Positions 1 through 6,070 of a stretch of DNA of 12,738 nt are shown one piece after another. Made by a program: the position numbers and the translations under genes. Every line of letters begins with the position of its first letter. Position 1 is the stretch's first letter. This stretch comes from an uncultured Collinsella sp. GTDB lineage: Bacteria; Actinomycetota; Coriobacteriia; Coriobacteriales; Coriobacteriaceae. Under the pieces are notes generated by a model that saw only the letters and a program-made list of their open reading frames with translations, did not search any database and was not told the origin of the DNA. The stretch is taken from contig CABUZD010000041.1 in NCBI GenBank assembly GCA_902495945.1, forward strand, positions 1 through 12,738. Direction: 5' to 3'.

Positions 1-33
1 CGTCACCTTGCTCGCTTAGGGGCGTTTTCGCTG
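1..33. repeat. 33-bp dispersed repeat, copy A
   Basis: These 33 bases are the exact reverse complement of 12639-12671, so the two window ends share one repeat in opposite orientation. Both copies lie beyond the 3' end of an operon and point the same way relative to it: copy A is 38 bp past the permease stop, copy B 205 bp past the galT stop. Copy B forms the left arm of a larger palindrome (12649-12738). Copy A may be the same arm of a second element whose remainder lies outside the window. The match is seen directly; the role is unknown. Confidence 0.85.
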
Positions 34-42
34 ACTTATGCT

Positions 43-70
43 CGACCTGCGATTGTTTTGCTTTAGGTCG
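43..70 (-). other. weak hairpin after the ABC operon
   Basis: CGACCT (43-48) and AGGTCG (65-70) are perfect inverted repeats around a 16-nt loop, just after the permease stop. No T-run follows on the minus strand, so this is not a convincing intrinsic terminator. It may only protect the 3' end or be chance. Confidence 0.25.
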
Positions 71-71
71 C

Positions 72-2273
72 CTATTCGCTGTAGCGGGTGGCTATGGCAG
101 CTCGCACCATGCCGGCACTCATGAGGTACGTCACCAGGAAGTAGCCACCGTATGCTGCCAGGAAGATTGCACAGGTGAGGCCCACGGTGCCGCCGATGCT
201 CATATCTCCGAACGTACTCTCCATCTCGATGATCACCTTAAGTGCCACAAAGGAGTGCGCCAGGCCCACTGCCAGCGGGAACAGGAAGAATACCGCTTGC
301 TGCGCCATCACCGAATGGCGAATCTGGCGGTCGTCGCAGCCGATCTGTGCCAGTACACGATAGCTGCGGCTGCCGTCGGCCACGTTGGAGAGCTGCTGGA
401 TCGACAGTATCGCCGCGCATGCAACGACCAGTACAAAGCCAATGTAGATGGCCAGATAGCTAATCATGCCGTTCATCTGTGCCGCCTGCGTGTACATCTC
501 GGAACGCGTGATGAAGACACCCCATGACCCCGGCTCCTTGCCGTCAACGAGCAGATTGTCGAGCATGGTGTATTTAATGCTCTCGTCTGCCTCGGTTCTA
601 TCCATCCCCTGTTCGTAGTTAACGAGCAGGCTACTGGAATACGGCTGCAGATTAAGCTGGGACAGCAGCTCATCGGCTACGACCACGGTACCGGGATTGC
701 TGCCCATCGCCGAGTTGGCGATGGCCGCCGTGTCCTCGTCCGACTTATCGGTTGCGGGCTTGAGCTCATGCCCGCCCAAGGTGAGGATATGGCCGCCGGC
801 CATGTATTTGGTGTACAGGTCGCCCAGCTCACCGCCCATATCGCACGTGAGCAGATACTGGTCGTGACCGATGTGCACCGGCTCCTCGCCCATCATCTGG
901 CGCAGTCTGTTGTACTGGCTCGCCGGCGTCACAAACAGACCCATCGCATCGGCGTTGCTTCCCTCAAGCGCCTTGGGAAGCTTTTCGCCCATGGCCTTGC
1001 ACATCTCGCCCGCCACCACCGAGGGGCCCGAGCCGCCAAGCGGGTAACTCAGATACGAATCGATCTGCACATGCTCACCGGCAACATCGGCGATATCCAC
1101 CTTCTTGCCGGTCTCGTCGTTGTTGTCCGCCGACTTGCGCTCGCCATGCCATGCAGCGTACAAATCGACCGTTGTATCGGCCAGCACCATGCGATCGGCC
1201 TCAGACGGATTGACATACTCCTTGTAGTAGTCGAGCGTTTCGGGCGTGTAATAGATATACGTCTGAGACACGTCAACAGGGTTATAGCGCTCCAGGTTTT
1301 CGTTCATCACGTTGGCAATTGACATACCGCACGTCACCGATGTGATGGCCAAAAACAGGAGCATCGCGATGACGCCCATCGAAAAGCACACCGTGTTGAC
1401 CTTGGCCGCAAGCTGGCGCACGGTAAACATGTTGAGGCCGCGCCAATACACGCTGCGCAGGCTCTGCAGCAGCTTGATAAGCATGCCCGAGAGTCCCCAG
1501 AACAGCGCAAAGGTGCCCACTGTAACCATAGCGGTTGTAATGCCAAACTGGCTCATGGCCTCTTGCAGCTTGCTGTCCGTCGCGGTTAGCGGAAACCCAT
1601 CACGTAGCAGACGGTAATAGGCCACGCCCACAAGCACCACGCCCACGGCAAAGATGGCAATCGCGATCCAGGGGTTGCGTGTCTTGATGCTCTCGTTGCG
1701 ACGCTCGGCACCCATAAGCTCAATGAGCTTAGTGCGACGAACGGCGCGCAGGTTCAGCAGTAACGTGAGTACGAACATCACGAGCATGCAGGCAAGGGTC
1801 AGGTTGAACGCGTGCATCGAGAAGAAGAAGTGAAAATTGGCGATCTGTGTCTTAAAGAGCGAAGCCGTAAAGAACGTCATGAGCTGGGAGAGTCCCACAC
1901 CCAGCACAATGCCGGCGACAAAGGCCACGACCGAGACGATCACCGTCTCGAGCGCCATGATCGTGGCGACGCGCCCGCGGCCCATGCCGAGCACCTGGTA
2001 CAGACCAAACTCCTTTTTGCGGCGTTTCATGATGAAGTTATTGGCGTACACCATCAAAAAGGCCATGACACCGGCCAAAAAGTACGTCAGATAGCCGAGC
2101 ATGCTGCCCATAACCTGCGCCAAGCCCTCTTCATCGATGCCGGCGATGTCGACCTGCATCGAAATGGTGTTAAAGGCATAGAAGACCGTGACGCCCAGGG
2201 TGAGCGTCAAAAGGTAGACGAGGTAGTCGCGGCCGGCGCGGCGGACGTTGCCCCAAGCGAGTTTACAGAGCAT
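72..2273 (-). CDS. BceB-type ABC transporter permease (FtsX-like)
   Basis: Membrane subunit of a two-component ABC exporter of the BceAB/MacB-like class, which handles peptide antibiotics or lipid-bound substrates at the cell wall. With the ATG at 2273 it has 733 residues. The first membrane segment is at about 17-37. The FtsX-like core follows, with the cytoplasmic motif KRRKKEFGLYQVLGMGRG at 83-100. Further segments lie at about 108-130, 157-176, 202-220, 247-268 and 296-318. A soluble, presumably extracellular domain of about 280 residues (323-601) precedes three C-terminal segments. A large domain between helices 7 and 8 is the BceB hallmark. A GTG at 2285 is an alternative start, but MLCKLAWGNVRR matches the family's usual N-terminus. 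The start overlaps the ATPase stop by 11 bp, implying coupled translation. Substrate unknown; no BceRS-like sensor or regulator is in view. Confidence 0.9.
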   Translation of the reverse strand: MLCKLAWGNVRRAGRDYLVYLLTLTLGVTVFYAFNTISMQVDIAGIDEEGLAQVMGSMLGYLTYFLAGVMAFLMVYANNFIMKRRKKEFGLYQVLGMGRGRVATIMALETVIVSVVAFVAGIVLGVGLSQLMTFFTASLFKTQIANFHFFFSMHAFNLTLACMLVMFVLTLLLNLRAVRRTKLIELMGAERRNESIKTRNPWIAIAIFAVGVVLVGVAYYRLLRDGFPLTATDSKLQEAMSQFGITTAMVTVGTFALFWGLSGMLIKLLQSLRSVYWRGLNMFTVRQLAAKVNTVCFSMGVIAMLLFLAITSVTCGMSIANVMNENLERYNPVDVSQTYIYYTPETLDYYKEYVNPSEADRMVLADTTVDLYAAWHGERKSADNNDETGKKVDIADVAGEHVQIDSYLSYPLGGSGPSVVAGEMCKAMGEKLPKALEGSNADAMGLFVTPASQYNRLRQMMGEEPVHIGHDQYLLTCDMGGELGDLYTKYMAGGHILTLGGHELKPATDKSDEDTAAIANSAMGSNPGTVVVADELLSQLNLQPYSSSLLVNYEQGMDRTEADESIKYTMLDNLLVDGKEPGSWGVFITRSEMYTQAAQMNGMISYLAIYIGFVLVVACAAILSIQQLSNVADGSRSYRVLAQIGCDDRQIRHSVMAQQAVFFLFPLAVGLAHSFVALKVIIEMESTFGDMSIGGTVGLTCAIFLAAYGGYFLVTYLMSAGMVRAAIATRYSE

Positions 2274-3048
2274 CGGAGCCCTCACCGCCCATCATGGCAA
2301 CGACCTCCATAATGCGGTCGAAGAACTCTCGGCGGTCGGTGTCGCCGCGGCGCAGCTCGGTGAAGATCTTGCCGTCACGAATAAACAGCACACGGCTCGT
2401 GTAGCTGGCGGCAAAGCTGTCGTGCGTGACCATGAGCACCGTGGCGCGCAGGCGGCGATTCAGGGCCTCCAGGCTCTCGAGCAGCAGACGGGCGCTCTTG
2501 GAATCGAGGGCGCCGGTGGGCTCGTCGGCCATGATCATGGTGGGGTCAGTGACGAGCGCGCGAGCCGCGGCAACGCGCTGCTGCTGACCGCCGGACATCT
2601 GGTAGGGGTACTTGTCGAGCACCTGGCTAATAGACAGGCGCGCTGCCACATCCTGCACGCGGGTCGAGATCTCTGCCGAGTTTGTGCGGGCGATGGTGAG
2701 CGGCAGGGCGATGTTCTCGCGCGCCGTGAGCGTATCGAGCAGGTTGGAGTCCTGGAAGATAAAGCCGAGCTCCTCGCGGCGGAACTGCGAGAGCTTGGCC
2801 TGCTTCATGCGCGTCACGTCCTGGCCGTTGATGCGAATGATGCCGCTCGTAGCGCTATCGATGGTCGACACGCAGTTGAGCAACGTCGACTTGCCCGAGC
2901 CCGAGGCGCCCATGATGCCAACGAATTCGCCGCGGTTGACGGTAAAGCTGACGTCGTTGAGCGCGCGGGTCACATTGCCCAGCGCTCCATATACCTTTTC
3001 GAGATGCGCGACCTCCAGTACCGGGGTCGCCATGTGCGTGGTTTGCAT
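2263..3048 (-). CDS. BceA-type ABC transporter ATP-binding protein
   Basis: ATPase partner of the downstream permease, in the MacB/LolD/BceA subfamily. The 261 residues hold a full nucleotide-binding domain: Walker A GASGSGKST at 47-55, Q-loop FQDSN, signature MSGGQQQR, Walker B MIMADEPTGALD with the D-loop, and the switch histidine in VTHD. A tail of about 45 residues follows (RDGKIFTELRRGDTDRREFF), as is common in BceA proteins. The ATG at 3048 is chosen because AAAGGA sits 6 nt upstream; an internal ATG at codon 6 has no such site. First gene of a two-gene operon. Class assignment is secure; the exported compound cannot be told from the sequence. Confidence 0.93.
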   Translation of the reverse strand: MQTTHMATPVLEVAHLEKVYGALGNVTRALNDVSFTVNRGEFVGIMGASGSGKSTLLNCVSTIDSATSGIIRINGQDVTRMKQAKLSQFRREELGFIFQDSNLLDTLTARENIALPLTIARTNSAEISTRVQDVAARLSISQVLDKYPYQMSGGQQQRVAAARALVTDPTMIMADEPTGALDSKSARLLLESLEALNRRLRATVLMVTHDSFAASYTSRVLFIRDGKIFTELRRGDTDRREFFDRIMEVVAMMGGEGSDAL

Positions 3049-3060
3049 ACCGAGTCCTTT

Positions 3061-3094
3061 CTTGCGATTAGTCTACGGCATCTATAGTCGCAAG
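3061..3094. promoter_or_regulatory. inverted repeat at the ABC operon start
   Basis: CTTGCGA (3061-3067) and TCGCAAG (3088-3094) are a perfect 7-bp inverted repeat with a 20-nt spacer. On the minus strand the inner arm directly abuts the AAAGGA ribosome site of the ATPase gene. The spacer holds TATAGA (3081-3086 read on minus), a possible -10 box with no good -35. It is therefore either an operator around the promoter or a 5' hairpin that could limit ribosome access. Another short palindrome, GCCGAGTCGGC, lies at 3097-3107. Confidence 0.35.
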
Positions 3095-3131
3095 AAGCCG
3101 AGTCGGCTACCATCGATATGGCTTACGCTTG

Positions 3132-3163
3132 CCTTACCGTTGTGTAAGGTACAGGTAGCTACC
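3132..3163. promoter_or_regulatory. clustered palindromes between the divergent ABC and Nudix-Vsr genes
   Basis: CCTTAC (3132-3137) and GTAAGG (3144-3149) form a 6-bp inverted repeat with a 6-nt gap, preceded by a further CTTAC at 3122-3126. The perfect 10-bp palindrome GGTAGCTACC follows at 3154-3163, inside a near-symmetric ACAG..CTGT frame. Together they look like regulator sites for one or both divergent genes. No regulator is assigned and no strong -35/-10 pair was found for the Nudix-Vsr gene. Confidence 0.35.
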
Positions 3164-3196
3164 CTGTCACGTGCTGATATTGAGAGAGGACTCCTG

Positions 3197-4171
3197 TTGA
3201 AGACTGTTCATGTTGCCGCTGGAATCATCCGCAAGGAAGGATCTGATGAGCTGCTTGCCGTGCAGCGCGGCTACGGCGACATGCAGGGACTTTGGGAGTT
3301 TCCGGGCGGCAAGCTCATGCGCGGCGAGACACCCGAAGACGCCGTACGCCGAGAGCTTATGGAAGAGCTGCAGGTGAAAGTCACCAACCTGCGCGATTTT
3401 TACACCGTTGAGTACGACTACCCCGATTTCCATCTCTCCATGGAGTGCTACTACTGCTCGCTCGCCGATGAATCCGATGAGCCCCAGAAGCACGACCGTC
3501 AGCTCGATATCCGCTGGATTCCGCGCACCTCGCTTGCCACCGTCGAGTGGATGCCCGCCGACAAGGGGCTCATTGATGCCCTGATTGAGCTGAAGGAAGA
3601 CCGGCTCGAGGCAAGCTCCGCCGATGACGCCGCGCCCAACACAGCCGCCAAACCCAAGCGCGCACCTAAGCGCCGCAGCAAGAAGCGTCCCAAGCCCGGC
3701 CTACTCGACGGCATCGACACCTCGGACCTTTCCGCCGACGAGCGTGAGCTCGTGCGCCGTCGCGCCGCTATAAAAAAGTCCATGAAGGGCAACAAGCGCG
3801 CCAACACCAAGCCAGAGCTGCTCGTTCGCCAGCGCCTGCGCGCCGCAGGCCTTACGGGATACCGTCTGGAATGGAAGGTGCCCGGAAAACCCGACATCGC
3901 CTTCCCCGGACGCAAGATCGCCATCTTCGTCAACGGCTGCTTTTGGCACCGCTGCCCTAAGTGCAACCCCAGCCAGCCCAAGCGCAATGTTGAATTATGG
4001 GAAGCAAAGTTTCGTCGCAACGTCGAGCGCGACCACACCGCCGTGGCAGCACTCACTCAAATGGGCTGGACGCCTATAACCATCTGGGAATGTGAGCTCA
4101 AGAAAGACCGCATCGACGCCACGATGGAAAAGGTCATCGAGCAGGTGCGCGCCGCCGCACCGCAGCGCTAG
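3197..4171 (+). CDS. Nudix hydrolase - Vsr endonuclease fusion protein
   Basis: One uninterrupted 324-residue frame joins two DNA-maintenance domains. Residues 1-132 are a MutT/NudG-like Nudix domain: a GLWEFPGGKL lead-in, then the Nudix box at 38-60 (G38, E44, R52, E53, E56, E57; Gln59 replaces the usual Gly). Such enzymes hydrolyse oxidised or modified nucleoside triphosphates. Residues 135-185 are an Ala/Lys/Arg/Pro-rich basic linker. Residues 187-305 are a Vsr (very short patch repair) endonuclease domain: PGKPDIAFP with the likely catalytic Asp233, GCFWH at 247-251, possible zinc ligands Cys248, Cys253, Cys256 and Cys299, and NVERD and WECEL. The TTG start at 3197 is chosen because AGAGGA lies 6 nt upstream and the MKTVHVAAGIIR N-terminus fits MutT proteins; in-frame sequence further upstream only mirrors the ABC gene. 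No cytosine methyltransferase, the usual Vsr partner, is nearby. Confidence 0.88.
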   Translation: MKTVHVAAGIIRKEGSDELLAVQRGYGDMQGLWEFPGGKLMRGETPEDAVRRELMEELQVKVTNLRDFYTVEYDYPDFHLSMECYYCSLADESDEPQKHDRQLDIRWIPRTSLATVEWMPADKGLIDALIELKEDRLEASSADDAAPNTAAKPKRAPKRRSKKRPKPGLLDGIDTSDLSADERELVRRRAAIKKSMKGNKRANTKPELLVRQRLRAAGLTGYRLEWKVPGKPDIAFPGRKIAIFVNGCFWHRCPKCNPSQPKRNVELWEAKFRRNVERDHTAVAALTQMGWTPITIWECELKKDRIDATMEKVIEQVRAAAPQR

Positions 4172-4360
4172 GAACGAGCCGTCCACACGCCTCACACAGG
4201 CGAGCCATATCCGCGTCACAAACCTTAGAAAGTCCTTAAGCTCAAAACCTTTCAAGAGTGTTACTCGATAGCTTTTAACTGCGGTTTCATCGCAACGTCA
4301 AACCTCATTAAGCCTTTCTTTAGCGCTTCCTTATCTGCGCTCGCGGCATAATACTGCCAA

Positions 4361-4390
4361 CGCACGGGACCTAGCAGCACACCCCGTGCG
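4361..4390 (+). promoter_or_regulatory. hairpin upstream of the 69-aa ORF
   Basis: CGCACGGG (4361-4368) and CCCGTGCG (4383-4390) form a perfect 8-bp stem with a 14-nt loop. It lies between a possible -10 box, CATAAT (4347-4352, no clear -35), and the AGGAGG ribosome site at 4411-4416. If that promoter is used, the hairpin would open the transcript. No T-run follows, so it does not read as a terminator. The preceding 4172-4346 holds only a weak 5-bp hairpin (4188-4202) after the Nudix-Vsr stop and nothing else I recognise. Confidence 0.4.
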
Positions 4391-4426
4391 CAACCTTTTG
4401 GTGGACATCGAGGAGGCCGCATAAGC

Positions 4427-4636
4427 ATGCATTCTTCCAATGCCGTAGCACGGCAGCCATCCCTAAAACATGCAGACCTTTTCTCCTTCCCCCCGACACA
4501 GAGAGACGGCCTCCTCGACTCCCCAACTCCCAAACCCAAACGCTCTGCAGACCAACACCTCAACCTGCAGACATCCTTCGAAAAACTCCAAGCCTCACTA
4601 GACCAGGCATTCCCCAACCAAGCCCGGGCATACTAG
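4427..4636 (+). CDS. possible small protein (69 aa), unrecognised
   Basis: I do not recognise this protein and it may not be a gene. In favour: an ATG with a strong AGGAGG site (4411-4416, 10-nt spacing), a possible -10 box and a stable hairpin upstream, and no better gene on either strand of this gap. The product is hydrophilic and proline-rich (SPTPKPKRS at about 32-40), with a C-terminal stretch able to form an amphipathic helix (NLQTSFEKLQASLDQAF). It has no signal peptide or membrane segment. Codon use (CTA, AGA, GTA, CAA, AAA) is looser than in the neighbours, which strongly prefer G/C-ending codons; this fits either foreign origin or non-coding sequence. Residues HADLF faintly resemble sliding-clamp-binding peptides such as QADMF, but the leading Gln is missing. 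Confidence 0.35.
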   Translation: MHSSNAVARQPSLKHADLFSFPPTQRDGLLDSPTPKPKRSADQHLNLQTSFEKLQASLDQAFPNQARAY

Positions 4637-4703
4637 CCCCCACCAACAAAGCGCCCCATGCGCCCCACCCTTTCAGCCCTAACGCCACAAGGGCGATTGA
4701 GCA

Positions 4704-4854
4704 GGACGGTTTGGGCGGGTCCCGTACTTAGTTTCCAAAATCATTCCGCAGCGCGAAGGCCCCCGTTGTCAACGCTTCGAAGAAGGGAGACAACGGGGGC
4801 CTTCATGCGCGAGGACGTTTTGGAAACTAAGTACGGGACCCGCCCAAACCGTCC
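4704..4854. repeat. 151-bp nested palindrome with perfect 37-bp arms
   Basis: The outer arms 4704-4740 and 4818-4854 are perfect 37-bp inverted repeats. Their inner ends read CCAAAA and TTTTGG. The 77-bp interior holds a second perfect 16-bp inverted repeat (4755-4770 with 4789-4804) around an 18-nt loop that itself contains CTTCGAAG. Transcribed from either strand it would fold into a very long two-stage hairpin. It sits between the convergent 3' ends of the small ORF and the aldolase. No transposase gene and no target-site duplication were seen at its edges. It could be a MITE-like mobile element, a lineage-specific intergenic repeat or an elaborate bidirectional transcription barrier. Confidence 0.9.
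4755..4804. terminator. inner GC-rich stem, possible bidirectional terminator
   Basis: A perfect 16-bp stem containing GGCCCCCG and CGGGGGCC with an 18-nt loop, placed between convergent genes where a bidirectional terminator is expected. The arms start GAAGG and end CCTTC, and TTTT occurs 14 nt past the stem on each strand, but there is no immediate T-run. The hairpin is certain; termination is inferred. Confidence 0.45.
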
Positions 4855-4878
4855 GGTGGGATCAGAGTACCCTTGCTG

Positions 4879-5736
4879 TTACTCTGCTTTGCCCACAGAG
4901 TTGAGGTTGGTCATGCGGATCTTAACCAGCTCGGTGATCTCACGCATGCCCTCCTTGGCCGGCTTCTTGGGGTCGAAGCAGGCGGGGTTCTCGGCCATGT
5001 AGGCCATGAAGCCCTTGGTGTAGGCCTGACGCAGCTCGGTGGCGTAGTTAACCTTGCAGATGCCGTTCTTCACAGCCTCGGCAACCTGCTCATCGGGCAC
5101 ACCGGAGGTGCCGTGCAGGACCAGCGGCACGTCGACGGCGTCGCGGATGGCCTTGACCACGGACTGCTCGATGTGCGGATCGCTCGTGTACACACCGTGG
5201 CTGGTGCCAACGCCAATAGCGAGGGAGGTGCAGCCGGTGCGCTCAACGAACTCCTTGGCCTCGGCCGGATCGGTGTAGGGGCTCTCGCCCTCAACCGCGG
5301 GACCGTCGTCCTCCTTGCCGCCAACCTTACCGAGCTCGGCCTCGACGGGCACGCCCATAGCGCGGCCAGCGTCGGCGACGGACTTGGTCAGGGCGATGTT
5401 GTCCTCGAAGGACTCGTGCGAGCCGTCGATCATGACAGAGGTGTAGCCCGTGCGGAAAGCCTGCATGCAGCGGTCGTAGCCATCGCCGTGATCGAGGTGC
5501 AGAGCGACGGGCACGGAAGCGCGTTCGGCAGCAGCCTTGACCATGCCGTAGAAGTAGTCCAGACCAGCGGTCTTGATGGTGCCCGGGGTGGTCTGCATGA
5601 TGACGGGGGACTTGGTCTCCTCGGCAGCGGCCAGAACGGCCATAACAAACTCGAGGTTCTCGACGTTGAACGCGCCGACGGCGTAGTGGCCGGCCTGAGC
5701 GTCCTTGAGCATCTTTTCGGTGGTAACAAGTGCCAT
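4879..5736 (-). CDS. class II fructose/tagatose-bisphosphate aldolase
   Basis: Zinc-dependent class II aldolase (FbaA/GatY/KbaY family), cleaving fructose-1,6- or tagatose-1,6-bisphosphate to dihydroxyacetone phosphate and glyceraldehyde 3-phosphate in the cytosol. At 285 residues it has the family's usual length. Asp82 (proton donor) and zinc ligands His83 (LHLDHGD), His180 (GTSHGVY) and His208 (LVLHGTSG) sit at the numbering known from tagatose-bisphosphate aldolases. EAELGKVGGKEDD at 132-144 is also typical. The ATG at 5736 is preferred: GAGGAG lies 9 nt upstream and MALVTTEKMLKDAQ matches family N-termini, whereas an upstream in-frame ATG at 5877 would add 47 unrelated residues. Sequence alone does not separate fructose from tagatose specificity. 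The divergent DeoR regulator hints at an inducible sugar role, but this could be the main glycolytic aldolase. A possible -10 (TACAAT on minus, 5822-5827) would leave a leader of about 80 nt. Confidence 0.92.
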   Translation of the reverse strand: MALVTTEKMLKDAQAGHYAVGAFNVENLEFVMAVLAAAEETKSPVIMQTTPGTIKTAGLDYFYGMVKAAAERASVPVALHLDHGDGYDRCMQAFRTGYTSVMIDGSHESFEDNIALTKSVADAGRAMGVPVEAELGKVGGKEDDGPAVEGESPYTDPAEAKEFVERTGCTSLAIGVGTSHGVYTSDPHIEQSVVKAIRDAVDVPLVLHGTSGVPDEQVAEAVKNGICKVNYATELRQAYTKGFMAYMAENPACFDPKKPAKEGMREITELVKIRMTNLNSVGKAE

Positions 5737-5910
5737 GAGCGTTTGCTCCTCTCCCTCGCCCGCATCTGGACATCGGGCGTAGTTGTTCACAAGGCGTTTT
5801 ACCTTGCGTTTTACTGCGCTCATTGTATGAAATTCAGCGGCTTTGCACGTGCGAGATATTGAGCCCATGCAGGTCAATACAGTCGTTTTTGAAAAGTAAA
5901 CGGAAGGAAT

Positions 5911-5933
5911 TCGAACCGAGCGGACATGTTCGA
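5911..5933. promoter_or_regulatory. candidate operator between aldolase and deoR-family gene
   Basis: TCGAAC (5911-5916) and GTTCGA (5928-5933) form a perfect 6-bp inverted repeat with an 11-nt spacer. It lies 10 bp before the -35 box of the DeoR-family gene and upstream of the divergent aldolase. Such a place suits autoregulation plus control of the aldolase by the DeoR-family protein. Binding is inferred only. Confidence 0.4.
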
Positions 5934-5942
5934 TATTGAATT

Positions 5943-5971
5943 TTGAGCGTTCAGCGTCTTTCTTTTATAGA
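5943..5971 (+). promoter_or_regulatory. promoter of the DeoR-family regulator gene
   Basis: TTGAGC (5943-5948) and TATAGA (5966-5971) are separated by exactly 17 bp, each matching 4 of 6 sigma-70-type consensus bases. The -10 box lies within an inverted repeat, TCTTTT (5961-5966) and AAAAGA (5971-5976), which could be a second regulator site. Transcription would start near 5978, giving a leader of about 90 nt. Confidence 0.55.
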
Positions 5972-5992
5972 AAAGATAAGTAATCGAAAGGT

Positions 5993-6015
5993 ATTTTCTT
6001 ACTCAAAAAGAAAAT
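5993..6015. promoter_or_regulatory. A/T-rich inverted repeat in the deoR-family leader
   Basis: ATTTTCTT (5993-6000) and AAGAAAAT (6008-6015) form a perfect 8-bp inverted repeat with a 7-nt spacer, in an unusually A/T-rich stretch (about 5935-6050) for this GC-rich sequence. It could be a regulator site or a weak leader hairpin. It overlaps an upstream in-frame ATG at 6014, which I do not favour as the start. Confidence 0.3.
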
Positions 6016-6070
6016 GAACGAAAATAGAGTCAACACAATTCCTGCAAATTTGGCCGAGAATGGAGCAGCT

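Noticed and set aside
2612..3196. N-terminal extension of the Nudix-Vsr frame back to an ATG at 2612
   Set aside because: The extra 195 codons are antisense to the ABC ATPase gene. The TTG at 3197 has a good ribosome site and gives a normal Nudix N-terminus.
4188..4202. Terminator after the Nudix-Vsr gene
   Set aside because: Only a 5-bp stem (CGCCT/AGGCG) with no T-run after it.
4261..4617. 118-codon open frame on the minus strand in the 4172-4878 gap
   Set aside because: Irregular composition (many Cys, Arg, Trp) and no clear ribosome site. The plus-strand 69-aa frame has a better site, though it too is uncertain.
4704..4854. Invertible promoter flanked by inverted repeats
   Set aside because: The 37-bp arms would suit site-specific inversion, but the interior is itself palindromic, holds no promoter, and no recombinase gene is near.
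4873..5862. 329-codon open frame on the plus strand opposite the aldolase
   Set aside because: Antisense mirror of a gene with all zinc ligands intact; the product is Gly/Val/Leu/Ala-rich with no family match that I recognise.
5911..5933. LexA (SOS) box of the Gram-positive CGAAC-N4-GTTCG type
   Set aside because: The half-sites look similar, but the spacer is wrong: the nearest CGGAC and GTTCG are separated by 2 nt, and CGAAC and GTTCG by 11 nt.
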